Positions 17,701 to 26,434 of a DNA stretch of 64,000 nt are shown here, one piece after another (within the stretch, counting starts at the first letter, position 1; every line of letters begins with the position of its first letter). The stretch covers positions 1,488,001 to 1,552,000 of the forward strand of contig OZ242002.1 in the NCBI GenBank assembly GCA_965204665.1. The letters are read 5' to 3'. Made by a program: the position numbers and the translations under genes. A model generated the notes under the pieces. It made no database searches, was not told where the DNA came from, and saw only the letters and a list, made by a program, of their open reading frames with translations. The DNA is from Nemesobacter sp965204665. GTDB taxonomy: Bacteria; Desulfobacterota_D; UBA1144; Nemesobacterales; Nemesobacteraceae.

Positions 17701-17734
17701 AAATCTGGGTCTCAATTTCTTGAGACCCAGATTT
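17701..17734 (-). terminator. Strong hairpin terminator of RTX lipoprotein gene 2
   Basis: A perfect 14-bp inverted repeat (AAATCTGGGTCTCA / TGAGACCCAGATTT) with a 6-nt loop, with ATTTATTG following on the minus strand. It sits between convergent metH and the gene at 17810-19249 and could serve both. The remaining 17493-17809 interval has no gene. Confidence 0.75.
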
Positions 17735-17809
17735 ATCTCGAAAAAAACGAACAGGGTTTACTGAATATAAGGCGGGGCCGTTTCTTTTACGAAAACAACT
17801 TCACCTGAT

Positions 17810-19249
17810 TCAGTCTACGAACTCATACTTGTTCTGGCTGATTATATTCCCCGCTCGGTCGTTGTTTGCCGAGCCGCTTACTCGTATCTCAACAACTTCA
17901 ACTGCTCCTACGGAAATCTTGCCGGCAGCGTTGGTCAACGCTCTGGCCCCCGCCGCGAAGCCGCTGAACTGAATCTTGTCGTCCGCCAGTGTGAAGTCCG
18001 TAATGATGTCCACACCGCCGTCGGCTTTTCTGATGAGGAAAGTGTCGTTTCCGGCTCCTCCCGTAAGGTTGTCGGCGCCTTCTTCGCCTATGAGAACATC
18101 ATTTCCCGCTCCGCCGTTGAGATTGTCTTCGCCTTTACCGCCTCTGAGGGTGTCGTTTCCTCCCCTACCTTCAAGAGTGTCGCCGGCGTTTCCTCCTGTG
18201 AGAGTATTCGCCTTGCTGTCCCCTTTGAAAGTAACAGATGAAATACGAGGAGCGGACCTGAAACTTGCCAGTACGGCTGAAAGGTTCTCGAAGTTGGACA
18301 TATTGGAAGTATGAGTGCTGTCTGTAAGATCGAATTCGTTTCTGTGCCCGGTGCCGTCCACCGTGTAGGTGTTGCCTTGGATGAAATACTGACCTCCGTA
18401 CACTATAAGAGTATCGTTGCCTTCACCGCCGTCTGCCGTACCTGCAGAGCCGTTAGCAAATTTAAGAGGAGAGGGTTCGATCGTATCATCTCCCTTGCCG
18501 CCTATCAGAGTATCCGCACCGTACCATCCGATCAGAACGTTGTCCCCGTCGTCTCCCGTGATGTGGTCGTCACCTCTGCTGCCCGCAACATCCTCGATAC
18601 TCTCAAATGTATCATTCCCGAATGTGGCGTGCGTGAAGGTTTCTGAACTGAGGTCGAAAGTAACAGCCACCTTCCGCGTGTCACTCGATATATTCCCGCC
18701 GAAAGCAGCAGGGGGACCGGAAAAAAATAACATGTCCCGCCCGAGGCCGCCGTTGAACGTGTCGTCTCCCGGGTCCGTAATGAAGAAGAAATCAGTTCCC
18801 CCGCCGCCGTGGAGTTCATCATTTCCGGCGTCACCATAGATATCCTCGCTCCCGTCACCGCCGTAGAGAGTGTCGGTACCTGCTCCACCCCGAATATAGT
18901 CATCCCCGCCTTCGCCGTAAACAACATCATCACCGTCTCCGGCTCTGATCTCGTTGGTGTCATCATTTCCGCAGATGACGTCGTCATCTGCGGTTCCCTG
19001 AATTAACCGTACGCCTCTCACCGCATTTATACCGTCACTTCTATCGCATCTGGGATCATCGGTCGGTGCCGGGTCCCCGCCCGGGTCACCTTTGTCCCCC
19101 TTATCTCCTTTCGGTCCCGCCACTCCAGGGTCTCCCTTATCTCCTTTTGCCCCGTCTTTCCCTGCCGGACCCATCTCTCCTTCACAGGCGGCAAGGAAAA
19201 CCGCTCCGCCGAGCAGAAACAACATCACTAAGAAATTACGTAATCTCAT
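17810..19249 (-). CDS. Lipoprotein with collagen-like stalk and RTX repeats (paralog 2)
   Basis: 479 residues with a signal peptide nearly identical to paralog 1 (MRLRNFLVMLFLLGGAVF, lipobox LAAC, Cys22), then about 11 Gly-X-Y triplets (GPAGKDGAKGDKGDPGVAGP and onward) and the DPRCD linker. Two blocks of RTX nonapeptides follow (about residues 85-165 and 225-410), separated by a less repetitive segment. The C-terminal domain ends in YEFVD. The predicted location is the outer membrane, probably exposed and Ca-loaded (inference). A GAGGAGGT ribosome site lies 7 bp before the ATG, and the leader is about 100 nt, longer than in the other two copies. Confidence 0.85.
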   Translation of the reverse strand: MRLRNFLVMLFLLGGAVFLAACEGEMGPAGKDGAKGDKGDPGVAGPKGDKGDKGDPGGDPAPTDDPRCDRSDGINAVRGVRLIQGTADDDVICGNDDTNEIRAGDGDDVVYGEGGDDYIRGGAGTDTLYGGDGSEDIYGDAGNDELHGGGGTDFFFITDPGDDTFNGGLGRDMLFFSGPPAAFGGNISSDTRKVAVTFDLSSETFTHATFGNDTFESIEDVAGSRGDDHITGDDGDNVLIGWYGADTLIGGKGDDTIEPSPLKFANGSAGTADGGEGNDTLIVYGGQYFIQGNTYTVDGTGHRNEFDLTDSTHTSNMSNFENLSAVLASFRSAPRISSVTFKGDSKANTLTGGNAGDTLEGRGGNDTLRGGKGEDNLNGGAGNDVLIGEEGADNLTGGAGNDTFLIRKADGGVDIITDFTLADDKIQFSGFAAGARALTNAAGKISVGAVEVVEIRVSGSANNDRAGNIISQNKYEFVD

Positions 19250-19351
19250 AATACAACCTCCTCATAAAAAGATGCTTCGTTTATTTACATAGAGTCGGAG
19301 TCAGTTATCCACTCCCGTTAAATTTGCTGTAACCCTACGCAACAGGCTTCA

Positions 19352-19378
19352 ATTTTACCCCCCCCCGATTTGAGTCAA
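19352..19378 (-). promoter_or_regulatory. Promoter of RTX gene 2 with 9-G tract in the spacer
   Basis: On the minus strand: TTGACT (19378-19373), spacer CAAATC plus nine G (15 bp, tract 19366-19358), TAAAAT (19357-19352). The non-G part of the spacer and the -10 differ from the other copies, yet the G run and its place are kept, which argues for selection on the tract itself. Confidence 0.7.
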
Positions 19379-19674
19379 GCCCTTTTTTCGGCGTGGAGAA
19401 TCACATACCTGTAATCCCGCCTGAGTGCTGAGTCGAGAGGGGCTGCAGGCGGACCGGACACCGGCGGGGTCCCCGCAAAGCACTGACGGCGGGGCTGCAG
19501 TTGCGCAGTCTGAAGGATGCTCCGGGCTGGGTGCTTGAGTTCCGCCGGCACTACCCGCTCACACAATACTGACGACAACACGCTTTATGGTGGCAGACAC
19601 GCACTCATACATCCTCATTACATGAAGATTGAGCCCGAAAACGTTACGGCGCAACTGGCTCACAGATGATTTTC
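19379..19674. other. Gene-poor interval with a coding-like fragment
   Basis: No complete gene. On the plus strand a short open stretch from about 19480 to the TGA at 19570-19572 reads LQLRSLKDAPGWVLEFRRHY, which looks like the C-terminal tail of a lost gene. The family is not recognised. Confidence 0.3.
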
Positions 19675-19703
19675 TTGACAATCCGTCCCGGAATATTTAC
19701 AAT
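19675..19703 (+). promoter_or_regulatory. Promoter for the IHF-like gene
   Basis: TTGACA (19675-19680), a 17-bp spacer and TACAAT (19698-19703); the ATG at 19731 follows with GGAG in the leader. Confidence 0.65.
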
Positions 19704-19730
19704 GATACGAAATGGTTTTCATGGAGAGTT

Positions 19731-20021
19731 ATGAAAAAATCCGAATTTGAAGAGAAAATTTCCAGAGAGTTTGGTCTTAATTTCTCAGAATCCAGAAAAG
19801 TCGTTGATACCATAGTTAACTCCATGAGCGACACGCTTGGTGAAGGCGGCGGAATAGAGATAAGAGGTTTCGGGAGTCTCTATACCAAGTCCTATATGCC
19901 TTATGAGGGAAGAAATCCTAGAACTGGAGATAAGATATCTGTCGCTGCAAAAATTCTGCCTATGTTCAAGGTGAGCAGATTACTTCTTTCCAGTCTTTCT
20001 GAAAAACCTGATGAAGAGTGA
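19731..20021 (+). CDS. HU/IHF-family DNA-binding protein
   Basis: 96 residues from the ATG at 19731 (the open frame begins at 19629, but the promoter overlaps that part). It has the HU/IHF fold: N-terminal helices (KKSEFEEKISREFGLNFSES), IEIRGFGSL and the arm region GRNPRTGDKISV followed by FKVSRLL. The RNPRTG arm with Pro inserts in the minor groove and bends DNA. Resembles IHF-beta or integration-host-factor-like proteins of this group; which subunit it is cannot be decided. Confidence 0.9.
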   Translation: MKKSEFEEKISREFGLNFSESRKVVDTIVNSMSDTLGEGGGIEIRGFGSLYTKSYMPYEGRNPRTGDKISVAAKILPMFKVSRLLLSSLSEKPDEE

Positions 20022-20708
20022 AGCCGTGCTCCAATGGCTGATTTGAAGAGATATTTCTCGGGACTCTTCCTATGCTGTTGTTTGATGTTCTTTTTTATCC
20101 GGACCTGTTCTAGGGCGCGTATCTGCCCGTGTTGAGAAACCAGTATTCTGTCACGCGACAATTTGGGTGCAATGTATTTCAAGATGGAGGCATCCGGCAT
20201 AAGGAAGAAGGAACTATGAAGAGAGTACATTGTGGGACATGAACTGAAAAATCACAGTCGATGATGTCCGCTACAAACTCAAGCCGTCTACTCTTAAATC
20301 ATCATATGATGAAACACTAGATGATGTTTTGAGCATTCTTGACAATATAGCGGAAACTGCCCGTGCCGGACGATTGCGGACTAAGTGCTTCCAAGTTGAA
20401 AGAGCAATCGTCTGAAATAGTTTTCACCCGAGGGTTGCAGACAGAGGATGAAGGATGCCTCGGCACATCTGGATTTTCACCGGATTGTGGAAAAGATGTT
20501 TCATAAAGCGCCTGACGGAAAGAAAAGGATGTGTTTTGTACTTGGGCACCTGCGGGGAGTGCCCTCAAAGGGTGATGCGGCACGAAACAGGTCATTATAA
20601 ACAGCATATTGTTTTTGCCGGACTGATAGAAATCAAAAAAACTTCTTACAAGACAAATAAACGAACGCTTTTTACCCGCGAGGACCTAGTTTCCGCTCTT
20701 TATACGAC
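20022..20708. other. 687-bp interval, no supported gene
   Basis: The stretch holds only broken reading frames. One fragment after an in-frame stop near 20243 reads VRYKLKPSTLKSSYDETLDD on the plus strand and ends at a TGA near 20415. It might be a decayed small gene. No repeat, tRNA or clear promoter is seen. Confidence 0.4.
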
Positions 20709-21848
20709 ATGACTTCCGAATTGGTTAAAAATATAGAACCCTTTTACGTAATGGAAGTTCTTGAGAGGGCGAAACGTCTTGAAGAAGGGGGTTGCGATGT
20801 AATCCATTTTGAGGTAGGAGAACCTGATTTTGCCACCTCTGCGGAGATATGCTCATCAGGGGCGAACTGGATAAAACAAGGATACACCAAATATACCGAC
20901 AGTCTCGGAATTGACGAACTTCGCAGAACCGTTGCAGAGGATTACAGCAGCACATACGGGGTGGATGTAGGGCATGAAAGGGTGATAATAACAATGGGGA
21001 GTTCACCCGCGCTTCTGATGTCGCTGCTCACGGTCGCCGACCCGGGAGATGAGATACTGATAACCGACCCGTATTACGCCTGCTATCCGCAGATAATAAG
21101 CGTTGCAAGGGGAATTGCTAGAAAAATACCGATTTACCAAACTGATGGCTATCAGATTGATACCGGACGGGTGAGAAAAAACATCGGTCCTAAGACAAAA
21201 TCCATTCTGATCAACTCTCCGGCAAACCCCACAGGGGCTGTTATGAAAACGGAAATTCTACGGGAACTGTGCGATATGGGGCTTTTTGTAATCTCGGACG
21301 AGATATATCATGGTCTTGTATACGGCGCGCAGGCGGATTCGGTTCTGCAGTTTACTGAAAACGCGATTGTTATAAACGGTTTTTCCAAGTTTTACTCCAT
21401 GACGGGTTGGCGTTTGGGCTACATGATTGTTCCGAAGAAAATGGTGAGATATGTTCAGAAACTTCAGCAGAACCTTTTTATTTCTCCCGGGTCATTTATC
21501 CAGAAAGCGGGAGTGACCGCTATCGAGAAAGTGAAAAAAGAGGGAGGATACAAGGAGATGGTGGCTGAGTTCGGCAGAAGAAGAGCGGAGATGATAAAAG
21601 GGTTACGCTCAGTCGGGTTCGACATAGATATGGAACCCCTAGGGGCGTTTTACGTTTATGTCGACTGCTCGCGTTGGAGCAGAGATTCACTTAATTTCGC
21701 ATTTGATATTCTTGAAAACTGCCTTGTGGGAGTAACCCCGGGAACAGACTTCAGCGACAGGGGATCTGATCACCTGAGATTTTCCTACGCGACTTCGGTT
21801 GACTCTATAAGAGAGGGCATAAGGAGACTCGGGCAGTTTCTCAACTGA
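20709..21848 (+). CDS. Class I/II PLP aminotransferase, aspartate aminotransferase-like
   Basis: 379 residues. The fold-type I pattern includes FEVGEPDF, the substrate motif NSPANPTGAV, SDEIYHGLVY and the PLP lysine in NGFSKFYSMTGWRLGY, with the carboxylate-binding Arg in LRFSYA. Closest in style to the 1-gamma aspartate/aromatic aminotransferase group. The amino acid substrate is not determined by sequence alone; alternatives include alanine and LL-diaminopimelate aminotransferase. Stands 60 bp before tpiA on the same strand. Confidence 0.88.
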   Translation: MTSELVKNIEPFYVMEVLERAKRLEEGGCDVIHFEVGEPDFATSAEICSSGANWIKQGYTKYTDSLGIDELRRTVAEDYSSTYGVDVGHERVIITMGSSPALLMSLLTVADPGDEILITDPYYACYPQIISVARGIARKIPIYQTDGYQIDTGRVRKNIGPKTKSILINSPANPTGAVMKTEILRELCDMGLFVISDEIYHGLVYGAQADSVLQFTENAIVINGFSKFYSMTGWRLGYMIVPKKMVRYVQKLQQNLFISPGSFIQKAGVTAIEKVKKEGGYKEMVAEFGRRRAEMIKGLRSVGFDIDMEPLGAFYVYVDCSRWSRDSLNFAFDILENCLVGVTPGTDFSDRGSDHLRFSYATSVDSIREGIRRLGQFLN

Positions 21849-21908
21849 ATTTTCCGAGAAAATCTTATTTTACGCTTCAGTAGTTTCCGCCGGTTTCGGA
21901 GGTTGAGT

Positions 21909-22706
21909 ATGAACAGAAAACTCGTAGCGGGAAATTGGAAAATGAATCTTCTTCGCCGGCAGGCGGAAAGACTTTCCGCAGATGTGGTCAGCGTGCTCGG
22001 TTGTGATTACAGTCGTTGCCAGGTTGTGCTTGCGCCGCCGTATACAAGCCTTGATTCGGTACGCAGAAGCATTGAGGGTTCAACAGTGGAGTTGGGTGCG
22101 CAGAATGTTTATGAAGAACCTTACGGGGCGTTCACGGGAGAGGTGTCTCCAGAGATGCTTTCTGATGCCGGGTGCCGCTGGGTGATAGTGGGGCATTCGG
22201 AGAGAAGACGCATTCTGGGAGAAACGGACAACCGGATAAACAAAAAACTACTGCTTTGTTTTCGCTGCAAACTCAGTGTGATTTTATGTGTGGGGGAGAC
22301 CGCTGCGCAGAGAGAAAAAGCGGTTGCCGGCTGCGGTAAAAACAACGCCTTGCGTCGCAGACTTCTTTTTGAACCGATAAGAATGCAACTGGAGAGGGGG
22401 CTTGGGGGTGTTTCTCCGGAGATGACTTCCGATATCGTCATCGCTTACGAGCCTCTCTGGGCGATAGGTACGGGGAGGAACGCCACTTCACGGGAAATAA
22501 CGGAAATTTCACTCTGGATAAGGGGATTTCTCTCTGATATGTTTTCTGATTCCGGCAGCAATATCAGAATTTTATATGGAGGAAGCGTTTCAGCAGGTAA
22601 TATTCATAGTATAATGTCCGTTGATCAGGTGAGCGGGGTTCTTGTAGGAGGAGCTAGCCTTTCTGCGGACTCTTTTTCTGAAATAGTAAAATCTGTAGGG
22701 GGTTAG
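21909..22706 (+). CDS. tpiA: Triosephosphate isomerase
   Basis: 265 residues. Interconverts dihydroxyacetone phosphate and glyceraldehyde 3-phosphate. Catalytic Lys in AGNWKMN, electrophile His in VGHSERR, catalytic Glu in AYEPLWAIGTG and the phosphate loop LYGGSVS are all present. The ATG at 21909 is chosen since GGAGG sits 7 bp upstream. It is slightly longer than the usual 250 residues. Followed 3 bp later by secG, a common pairing, but gapA and pgk are not in the window. Confidence 0.97.
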   Translation: MNRKLVAGNWKMNLLRRQAERLSADVVSVLGCDYSRCQVVLAPPYTSLDSVRRSIEGSTVELGAQNVYEEPYGAFTGEVSPEMLSDAGCRWVIVGHSERRRILGETDNRINKKLLLCFRCKLSVILCVGETAAQREKAVAGCGKNNALRRRLLFEPIRMQLERGLGGVSPEMTSDIVIAYEPLWAIGTGRNATSREITEISLWIRGFLSDMFSDSGSNIRILYGGSVSAGNIHSIMSVDQVSGVLVGGASLSADSFSEIVKSVGG

Positions 22707-22709
22707 AAA

Positions 22710-23090
22710 TTGGAGTTTTTGATACCGTCTGTAAAAGTCATTCACATAATCGTCAGCATTTTCCTGGTGTTGATCATACTTCTTCAGCCGAGCAAGTCGG
22801 GAGATATAGGTTCCATGTTTGGAGGAGGAACATCTGAATCCCTTTTCGGTTCAAGCGGGGCTATACCTTTTCTTGTCAAGCTCACCAGGTTTTTCGGGCT
22901 TATCTTCGTGGTGACTTCGCTTTTCCTGGGATACGCCTCAATAAAATCCATGTCGGGCTCTGTAATAGATGACCAACAGACGCAGACAATTGAAGAATTC
23001 GAGGAAGTCTTGCCCGAGCGGCCGGAGCTGGAATCGGAGTCTGTAGAACAGACTCAATCCATTGATTCTGAGCAGGAGCCTGAGAAGTAA
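22710..23090 (+). CDS. secG: Preprotein translocase subunit SecG
   Basis: 126 residues from a TTG start at 22710. Two membrane helices (about residues 6-25 and 53-73) bracket the SecG signature LLQPSKSGDIGSMFGGG. The C-terminal 45 residues are acidic and Glu/Gln-rich, a usual feature of longer SecG tails. It assists SecYE channel function in the inner membrane. The start abuts the tpiA stop, implying coupling. Confidence 0.93.
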   Translation: MEFLIPSVKVIHIIVSIFLVLIILLQPSKSGDIGSMFGGGTSESLFGSSGAIPFLVKLTRFFGLIFVVTSLFLGYASIKSMSGSVIDDQQTQTIEEFEEVLPERPELESESVEQTQSIDSEQEPEK

Positions 23091-23176
23091 CCATTTTTTA
23101 TTTACATCTGCTCAGGTACAATCTAAGGATAAATAAGTAGACATGTTGCACATAAGCCAATTCGGAGGTCTTTCAG

Positions 23177-23443
23177 ATGGCATACATAATCGCAGAACCA
23201 TGTATAAAGGTTAAGGACAAGTCATGTGTGGAAGCTTGCCCTGTCGACTGCATATACGATGCGGGCGACCAGCTGGTTATTCATCCGGAAGAGTGCATAG
23301 ACTGTGGAGCGTGTGTTGACCCCTGTCCTGTGGACGCCATATTTCACGAAGATGACCTTCCCGAAAAATGGCAGGAATTCATTGATGTAAACAAAGATTT
23401 TTTTGAAGGCAAAGAGGGTCTTGAGCCTGCAAGAAACGACTGA
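23177..23443 (+). CDS. fdxA: 7Fe ferredoxin ([3Fe-4S]/[4Fe-4S])
   Basis: 88 residues. An N-terminal cluster motif CIKVKDKSCVEACPVDCIY and a second motif CIDCGACVDPCPVDAI match bacterial 7Fe ferredoxins, in which the C-x7-C-x3-CP spacing holds the 3Fe cluster and C-x2-C-x2-C-x3-CP the 4Fe cluster. A low-potential electron carrier whose partners are unknown. The ATG at 23177 has GGAGG 8 bp upstream. Confidence 0.93.
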   Translation: MAYIIAEPCIKVKDKSCVEACPVDCIYDAGDQLVIHPEECIDCGACVDPCPVDAIFHEDDLPEKWQEFIDVNKDFFEGKEGLEPARND

Positions 23444-23501
23444 ATCCGCAAGGGGTTAAGAAAAAGCGGAGAAATTACATGTTCTCTGTCCGTTGCTTGC
23501 C

Positions 23502-24149
23502 ATGAGTACTGTGCACTTAAAGAACAAGGCGCGCAACCTGTTGCGGTTTCTTAAAAAAACCTACCCCGACGCACGATGTCACCTTGTCTACTCGAACCCG
23601 CTTGAACTTCTTGTGGGTTGCATTCTGTCGGCACAATGCACGGATAAGAGGGTAAATATGATAACCCCCGCACTTTTTTCCAGATACCCGGATGCAGCCG
23701 CTTTTTCCACCGCATCGGAGCAGGAATTACAAGAACGCATAAGGTCAACCGGTTTTTACAGAAACAAGGCGAGGGCTATAATAAATTGTTCGGCGGAGAT
23801 AGTGCGCAAACACTCGGGAGAGGTTCCCGATACAATAGATGATCTCGTGAAACTGTCCGGAGTGGGAAGAAAAACCGCCAATGTGGTTGTCGGAAATTAT
23901 TTTGGAAAACCCGGGATTATAGTCGATACCCATATTTCTAGGCTCAGCCGTCGCATAGGGATTACCCGGAACTCGGATCCGGTCAGAATCGAGTTCGACC
24001 TCAGAGAAGTTGTTCCGAAGAAGGACTGGACATTTTTTTCAAACTCCCTGGGAGACCATGGAAGAACTGTATGCAAGGCGAGAAAACCTATTTGTTCTGA
24101 GTGCGCGATAACCGGTATGTGCTCATATTTTCAGGATATGCATGCTTGA
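23502..24149 (+). CDS. nth: Endonuclease III
   Basis: 215 residues. A DNA glycosylase/AP lyase for oxidised pyrimidines. The helix-hairpin-helix LSGVGRKTANVV contains the catalytic lysine, the catalytic aspartate is in VDTHISRLSRRIG, and the C-terminal [4Fe-4S] loop has the C-x6-C-x2-C-x5-C pattern (CKARKPICSECAITGMC). The ATG at 23502 is taken; the ribosome site is weak. Confidence 0.95.
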   Translation: MSTVHLKNKARNLLRFLKKTYPDARCHLVYSNPLELLVGCILSAQCTDKRVNMITPALFSRYPDAAAFSTASEQELQERIRSTGFYRNKARAIINCSAEIVRKHSGEVPDTIDDLVKLSGVGRKTANVVVGNYFGKPGIIVDTHISRLSRRIGITRNSDPVRIEFDLREVVPKKDWTFFSNSLGDHGRTVCKARKPICSECAITGMCSYFQDMHA

Positions 24150-24182
24150 AGAAAAGAGTTTACTGCAGAGCGTGGGGTGAGT

Positions 24183-24383
24183 ATGAGCGCTGATTATTCA
24201 GGGTATTTTCCATTCGGGTGGATAAGATCCGAGGGCGGGGACAACCGGCAGATTTACTGGAGTGGAAAAACGGGGGAATTATACCTGAAAGCCACAAAGA
24301 CGGATGCGCTGGTAAAAGTCGCGGAAGCCGCGAGTTGGATGGAAGCCAAGAAAAAAGCAGACTTGCTTATAAAAGGAACCTGA
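24183..24383 (+). CDS. Small conserved-looking hypothetical protein
   Basis: 66 residues from the ATG at 24183 (GTG at 24177 possible). An aromatic N-terminal half (SGYFPFGWIRSEGG, QIYWSGKTGELYLK) is followed by an amphipathic helix rich in Ala and Lys. No family recognised. It lies 33 bp after nth on the same strand, with codon use like its neighbours. Confidence 0.5.
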   Translation: MSADYSGYFPFGWIRSEGGDNRQIYWSGKTGELYLKATKTDALVKVAEAASWMEAKKKADLLIKGT

Positions 24384-24488
24384 TTCTGTTTTATCTGCGG
24401 TTCATGAGAACTGAGTTCAGTTCAGGATTTTGACTCGGACCGCAGATATTTATAATATCCGAATAATTTTTCATAACAGTTTCCAACG

Positions 24489-25391
24489 ATGAAATATGTA
24501 GAACAGGAACTGCTTTTCATACCCGTCGGCAAGAGCGGAGTGAATGCTCTTTACTACAGAGCGCTTAACAACGATTCTGATAAGAGGAAGACCGTAATCA
24601 TTCACATCCACGGTTTTCTGGGCAATTTTCTTGACGGAAGTCAGAGATTTTTACCTCCAATTCTCGCAAAGGCCGGCTATTCGTCTATCTCAATTAACAC
24701 CAGAATGGCGAATTTCGGACTTTTTTTCGGCTTCGGAATAGTGGACGAGACGGTTCCCCAGATAGACGGTGTAGTGAAATATCTGAAGGAAATGGGGTAT
24801 GAGAATATTATCGTTTCCGGCTACAGTCTCGGTGGAGGCGTGGTTTTCAGATATCTTTCCCTCAAAAGCCTCACGGACGGCTTGGAGAACGACAGTACCG
24901 TAAAGGGTGTCATAGCGCTTGCCACCCCGTATTCAATTCCCGATTCCGTAAAGAGAAGATGGAACAAGTGGGGAAGCATGCCGTCCTATGATGAAATGTA
25001 TCAGGAGGCTGGGGAGATACTCGGCGATGACCCGCACAAATCAAAACAAGACAGGACCGTGCTTATTTTCAGGGCCAGAGGGGATTCCTACCGGCCGGAA
25101 CACACGGAGATATACACTTACAAGACCTGGTGGTTTCTTGCGGGGCCGGAAGCGGAAGCGGTAAAAAGTTACAAGCAGATAAAAAACATAAAACTGCCGA
25201 TTCTGCTCATACAAGGCTGGGAGGACGAGTTTGTAAAGCCTGATGAAGCCTACAACCTCGCTCAAATAGCTATAGATAATGGAAACGACGATGTTTCCGC
25301 ATATTACCTGAACACCGGACACACGCTCGACGGAAAAAAAGAGGAACTCGGCGACATTATAATAAGATGGCTTGACAGAAGATTCGTCTGA
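24489..25391 (+). CDS. Alpha/beta hydrolase (tandem copy 1)
   Basis: 300 residues of a serine-type alpha/beta hydrolase. HGFLGNF oxyanion region, nucleophile in GYSLGGG, acid Asp likely in QGWEDEFV, His in NTGHTLDG. No signal peptide. The adjacent gene is a clear paralog. Shared landmarks are SINTRMA, a PSYDEMY-type segment, YTYKTWWF and RARGDSYRP. The substrate is unknown; esterase or peptidase roles are possible. Confidence 0.8.
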   Translation: MKYVEQELLFIPVGKSGVNALYYRALNNDSDKRKTVIIHIHGFLGNFLDGSQRFLPPILAKAGYSSISINTRMANFGLFFGFGIVDETVPQIDGVVKYLKEMGYENIIVSGYSLGGGVVFRYLSLKSLTDGLENDSTVKGVIALATPYSIPDSVKRRWNKWGSMPSYDEMYQEAGEILGDDPHKSKQDRTVLIFRARGDSYRPEHTEIYTYKTWWFLAGPEAEAVKSYKQIKNIKLPILLIQGWEDEFVKPDEAYNLAQIAIDNGNDDVSAYYLNTGHTLDGKKEELGDIIIRWLDRRFV

Positions 25392-25398
25392 TTACGCC

Positions 25399-26301
25399 AT
25401 GGTGAAAGAACAGAAGACTCTGCTCACTTACAGGACTGAAGACGGGTTCGATGTGAATTCCCTGCTGATTACTCCGGAGTTCTCCTCAGAGGAGGAACTC
25501 TACAACGCTCCTGTAATCATCAACCTTTACGGGGTGTTGGGGCATTTTCTCACAAGAGGGACTCCTGTGACGCTTCCCCCTCTTCTCAGAGAGAAAGGTA
25601 TAAGTACTCTCTCGGTAAATACCCGGATGGCGTTTATGGGGCAGATAATGGGGGAAGGCATATTCCCCGAGACTATTCAGGAGATGAGGGAGTCGGTGAG
25701 CGTTCTTCAGAGAGAAGGGTTTCAGAACATTTTCATGCTGGGTTACAGTCTGGGGGCGAGCATGGCCGTCTACTATTCGCACATAACCGATTCTCAAGGC
25801 ATAAAGGGGCTTGTTCTTGAAGGCTGTTCCTATTCTCTTCCCTATTCCCAGCAAAGAAGACTCGAGAGAAATAAAAGTATTCCTTCTTATGATTCTATTT
25901 ACCGAAAGGCGAAAGAAGTTCTCGGTCCCGATCCGGAAAAAAAGAGAAACGATCAAATCTTTATTGTCTACAGGGCGTGGGGGAATTCGTTTAACCCTGT
26001 AGATGCGGAGATGTTCACCTACAGAACATGGTGGTTTATGAGAGGACCTGATGCATACTACGCAAAAACCTGCGAGATAATAAAGGATGTCAGAGTTCCT
26101 GTACTCTTCATACACGGGGTAAATGACGATATAGTTGATGTTTGGGAACCCAGAGAACTCAAAAATATAATGAATCGAGCCGGGAACGAGCATATAACCC
26201 TGCGGTATATACCCGGAGCGAAACATGACTGCGTTGAGAACCCCGAAGAAGCGATAAAGGTCATAACCGAATGGATATCACAGGTGAACGCTTACTCTTA
26301 A
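25399..26301 (+). CDS. Alpha/beta hydrolase (tandem copy 2)
   Basis: 300 residues from the ATG at 25399, 7 bp after copy 1 ends. Nucleophile in GYSLGAS, acid in HGVNDDIVD, His in PGAKHDCVE. It shares SVNTRMA, PSYDSIY, YRAWGNSFNP and FTYRTWWF with copy 1, so the pair arose by tandem duplication. Divergence is large enough that the two may have different substrates. Confidence 0.8.
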   Translation: MVKEQKTLLTYRTEDGFDVNSLLITPEFSSEEELYNAPVIINLYGVLGHFLTRGTPVTLPPLLREKGISTLSVNTRMAFMGQIMGEGIFPETIQEMRESVSVLQREGFQNIFMLGYSLGASMAVYYSHITDSQGIKGLVLEGCSYSLPYSQQRRLERNKSIPSYDSIYRKAKEVLGPDPEKKRNDQIFIVYRAWGNSFNPVDAEMFTYRTWWFMRGPDAYYAKTCEIIKDVRVPVLFIHGVNDDIVDVWEPRELKNIMNRAGNEHITLRYIPGAKHDCVENPEEAIKVITEWISQVNAYS

Positions 26302-26307
26302 GGATGT

Positions 26308-26334
26308 TTTTTTGCAACAGCATATTGCAAAAAA
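26308..26334 (+). terminator. A/T-rich hairpin after the hydrolase pair
   Basis: TTTTTTGCAA (26308-26317) and TTGCAAAAAA (26325-26334) form a perfect 10-bp stem with a 7-nt loop, 6 bp after the stop codon. Low GC makes it a weak terminator; it may only stabilise the mRNA end. Confidence 0.4.
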
Positions 26335-26434
26335 GAAAAATTCATATACCTTAAACCGCTTCAGATTAAAAGGTCTATCTTTTTTGGCGTATTCCGATTG
26401 AATATCCGCGCCAGAGAATTTGGAGGCAAAAACC

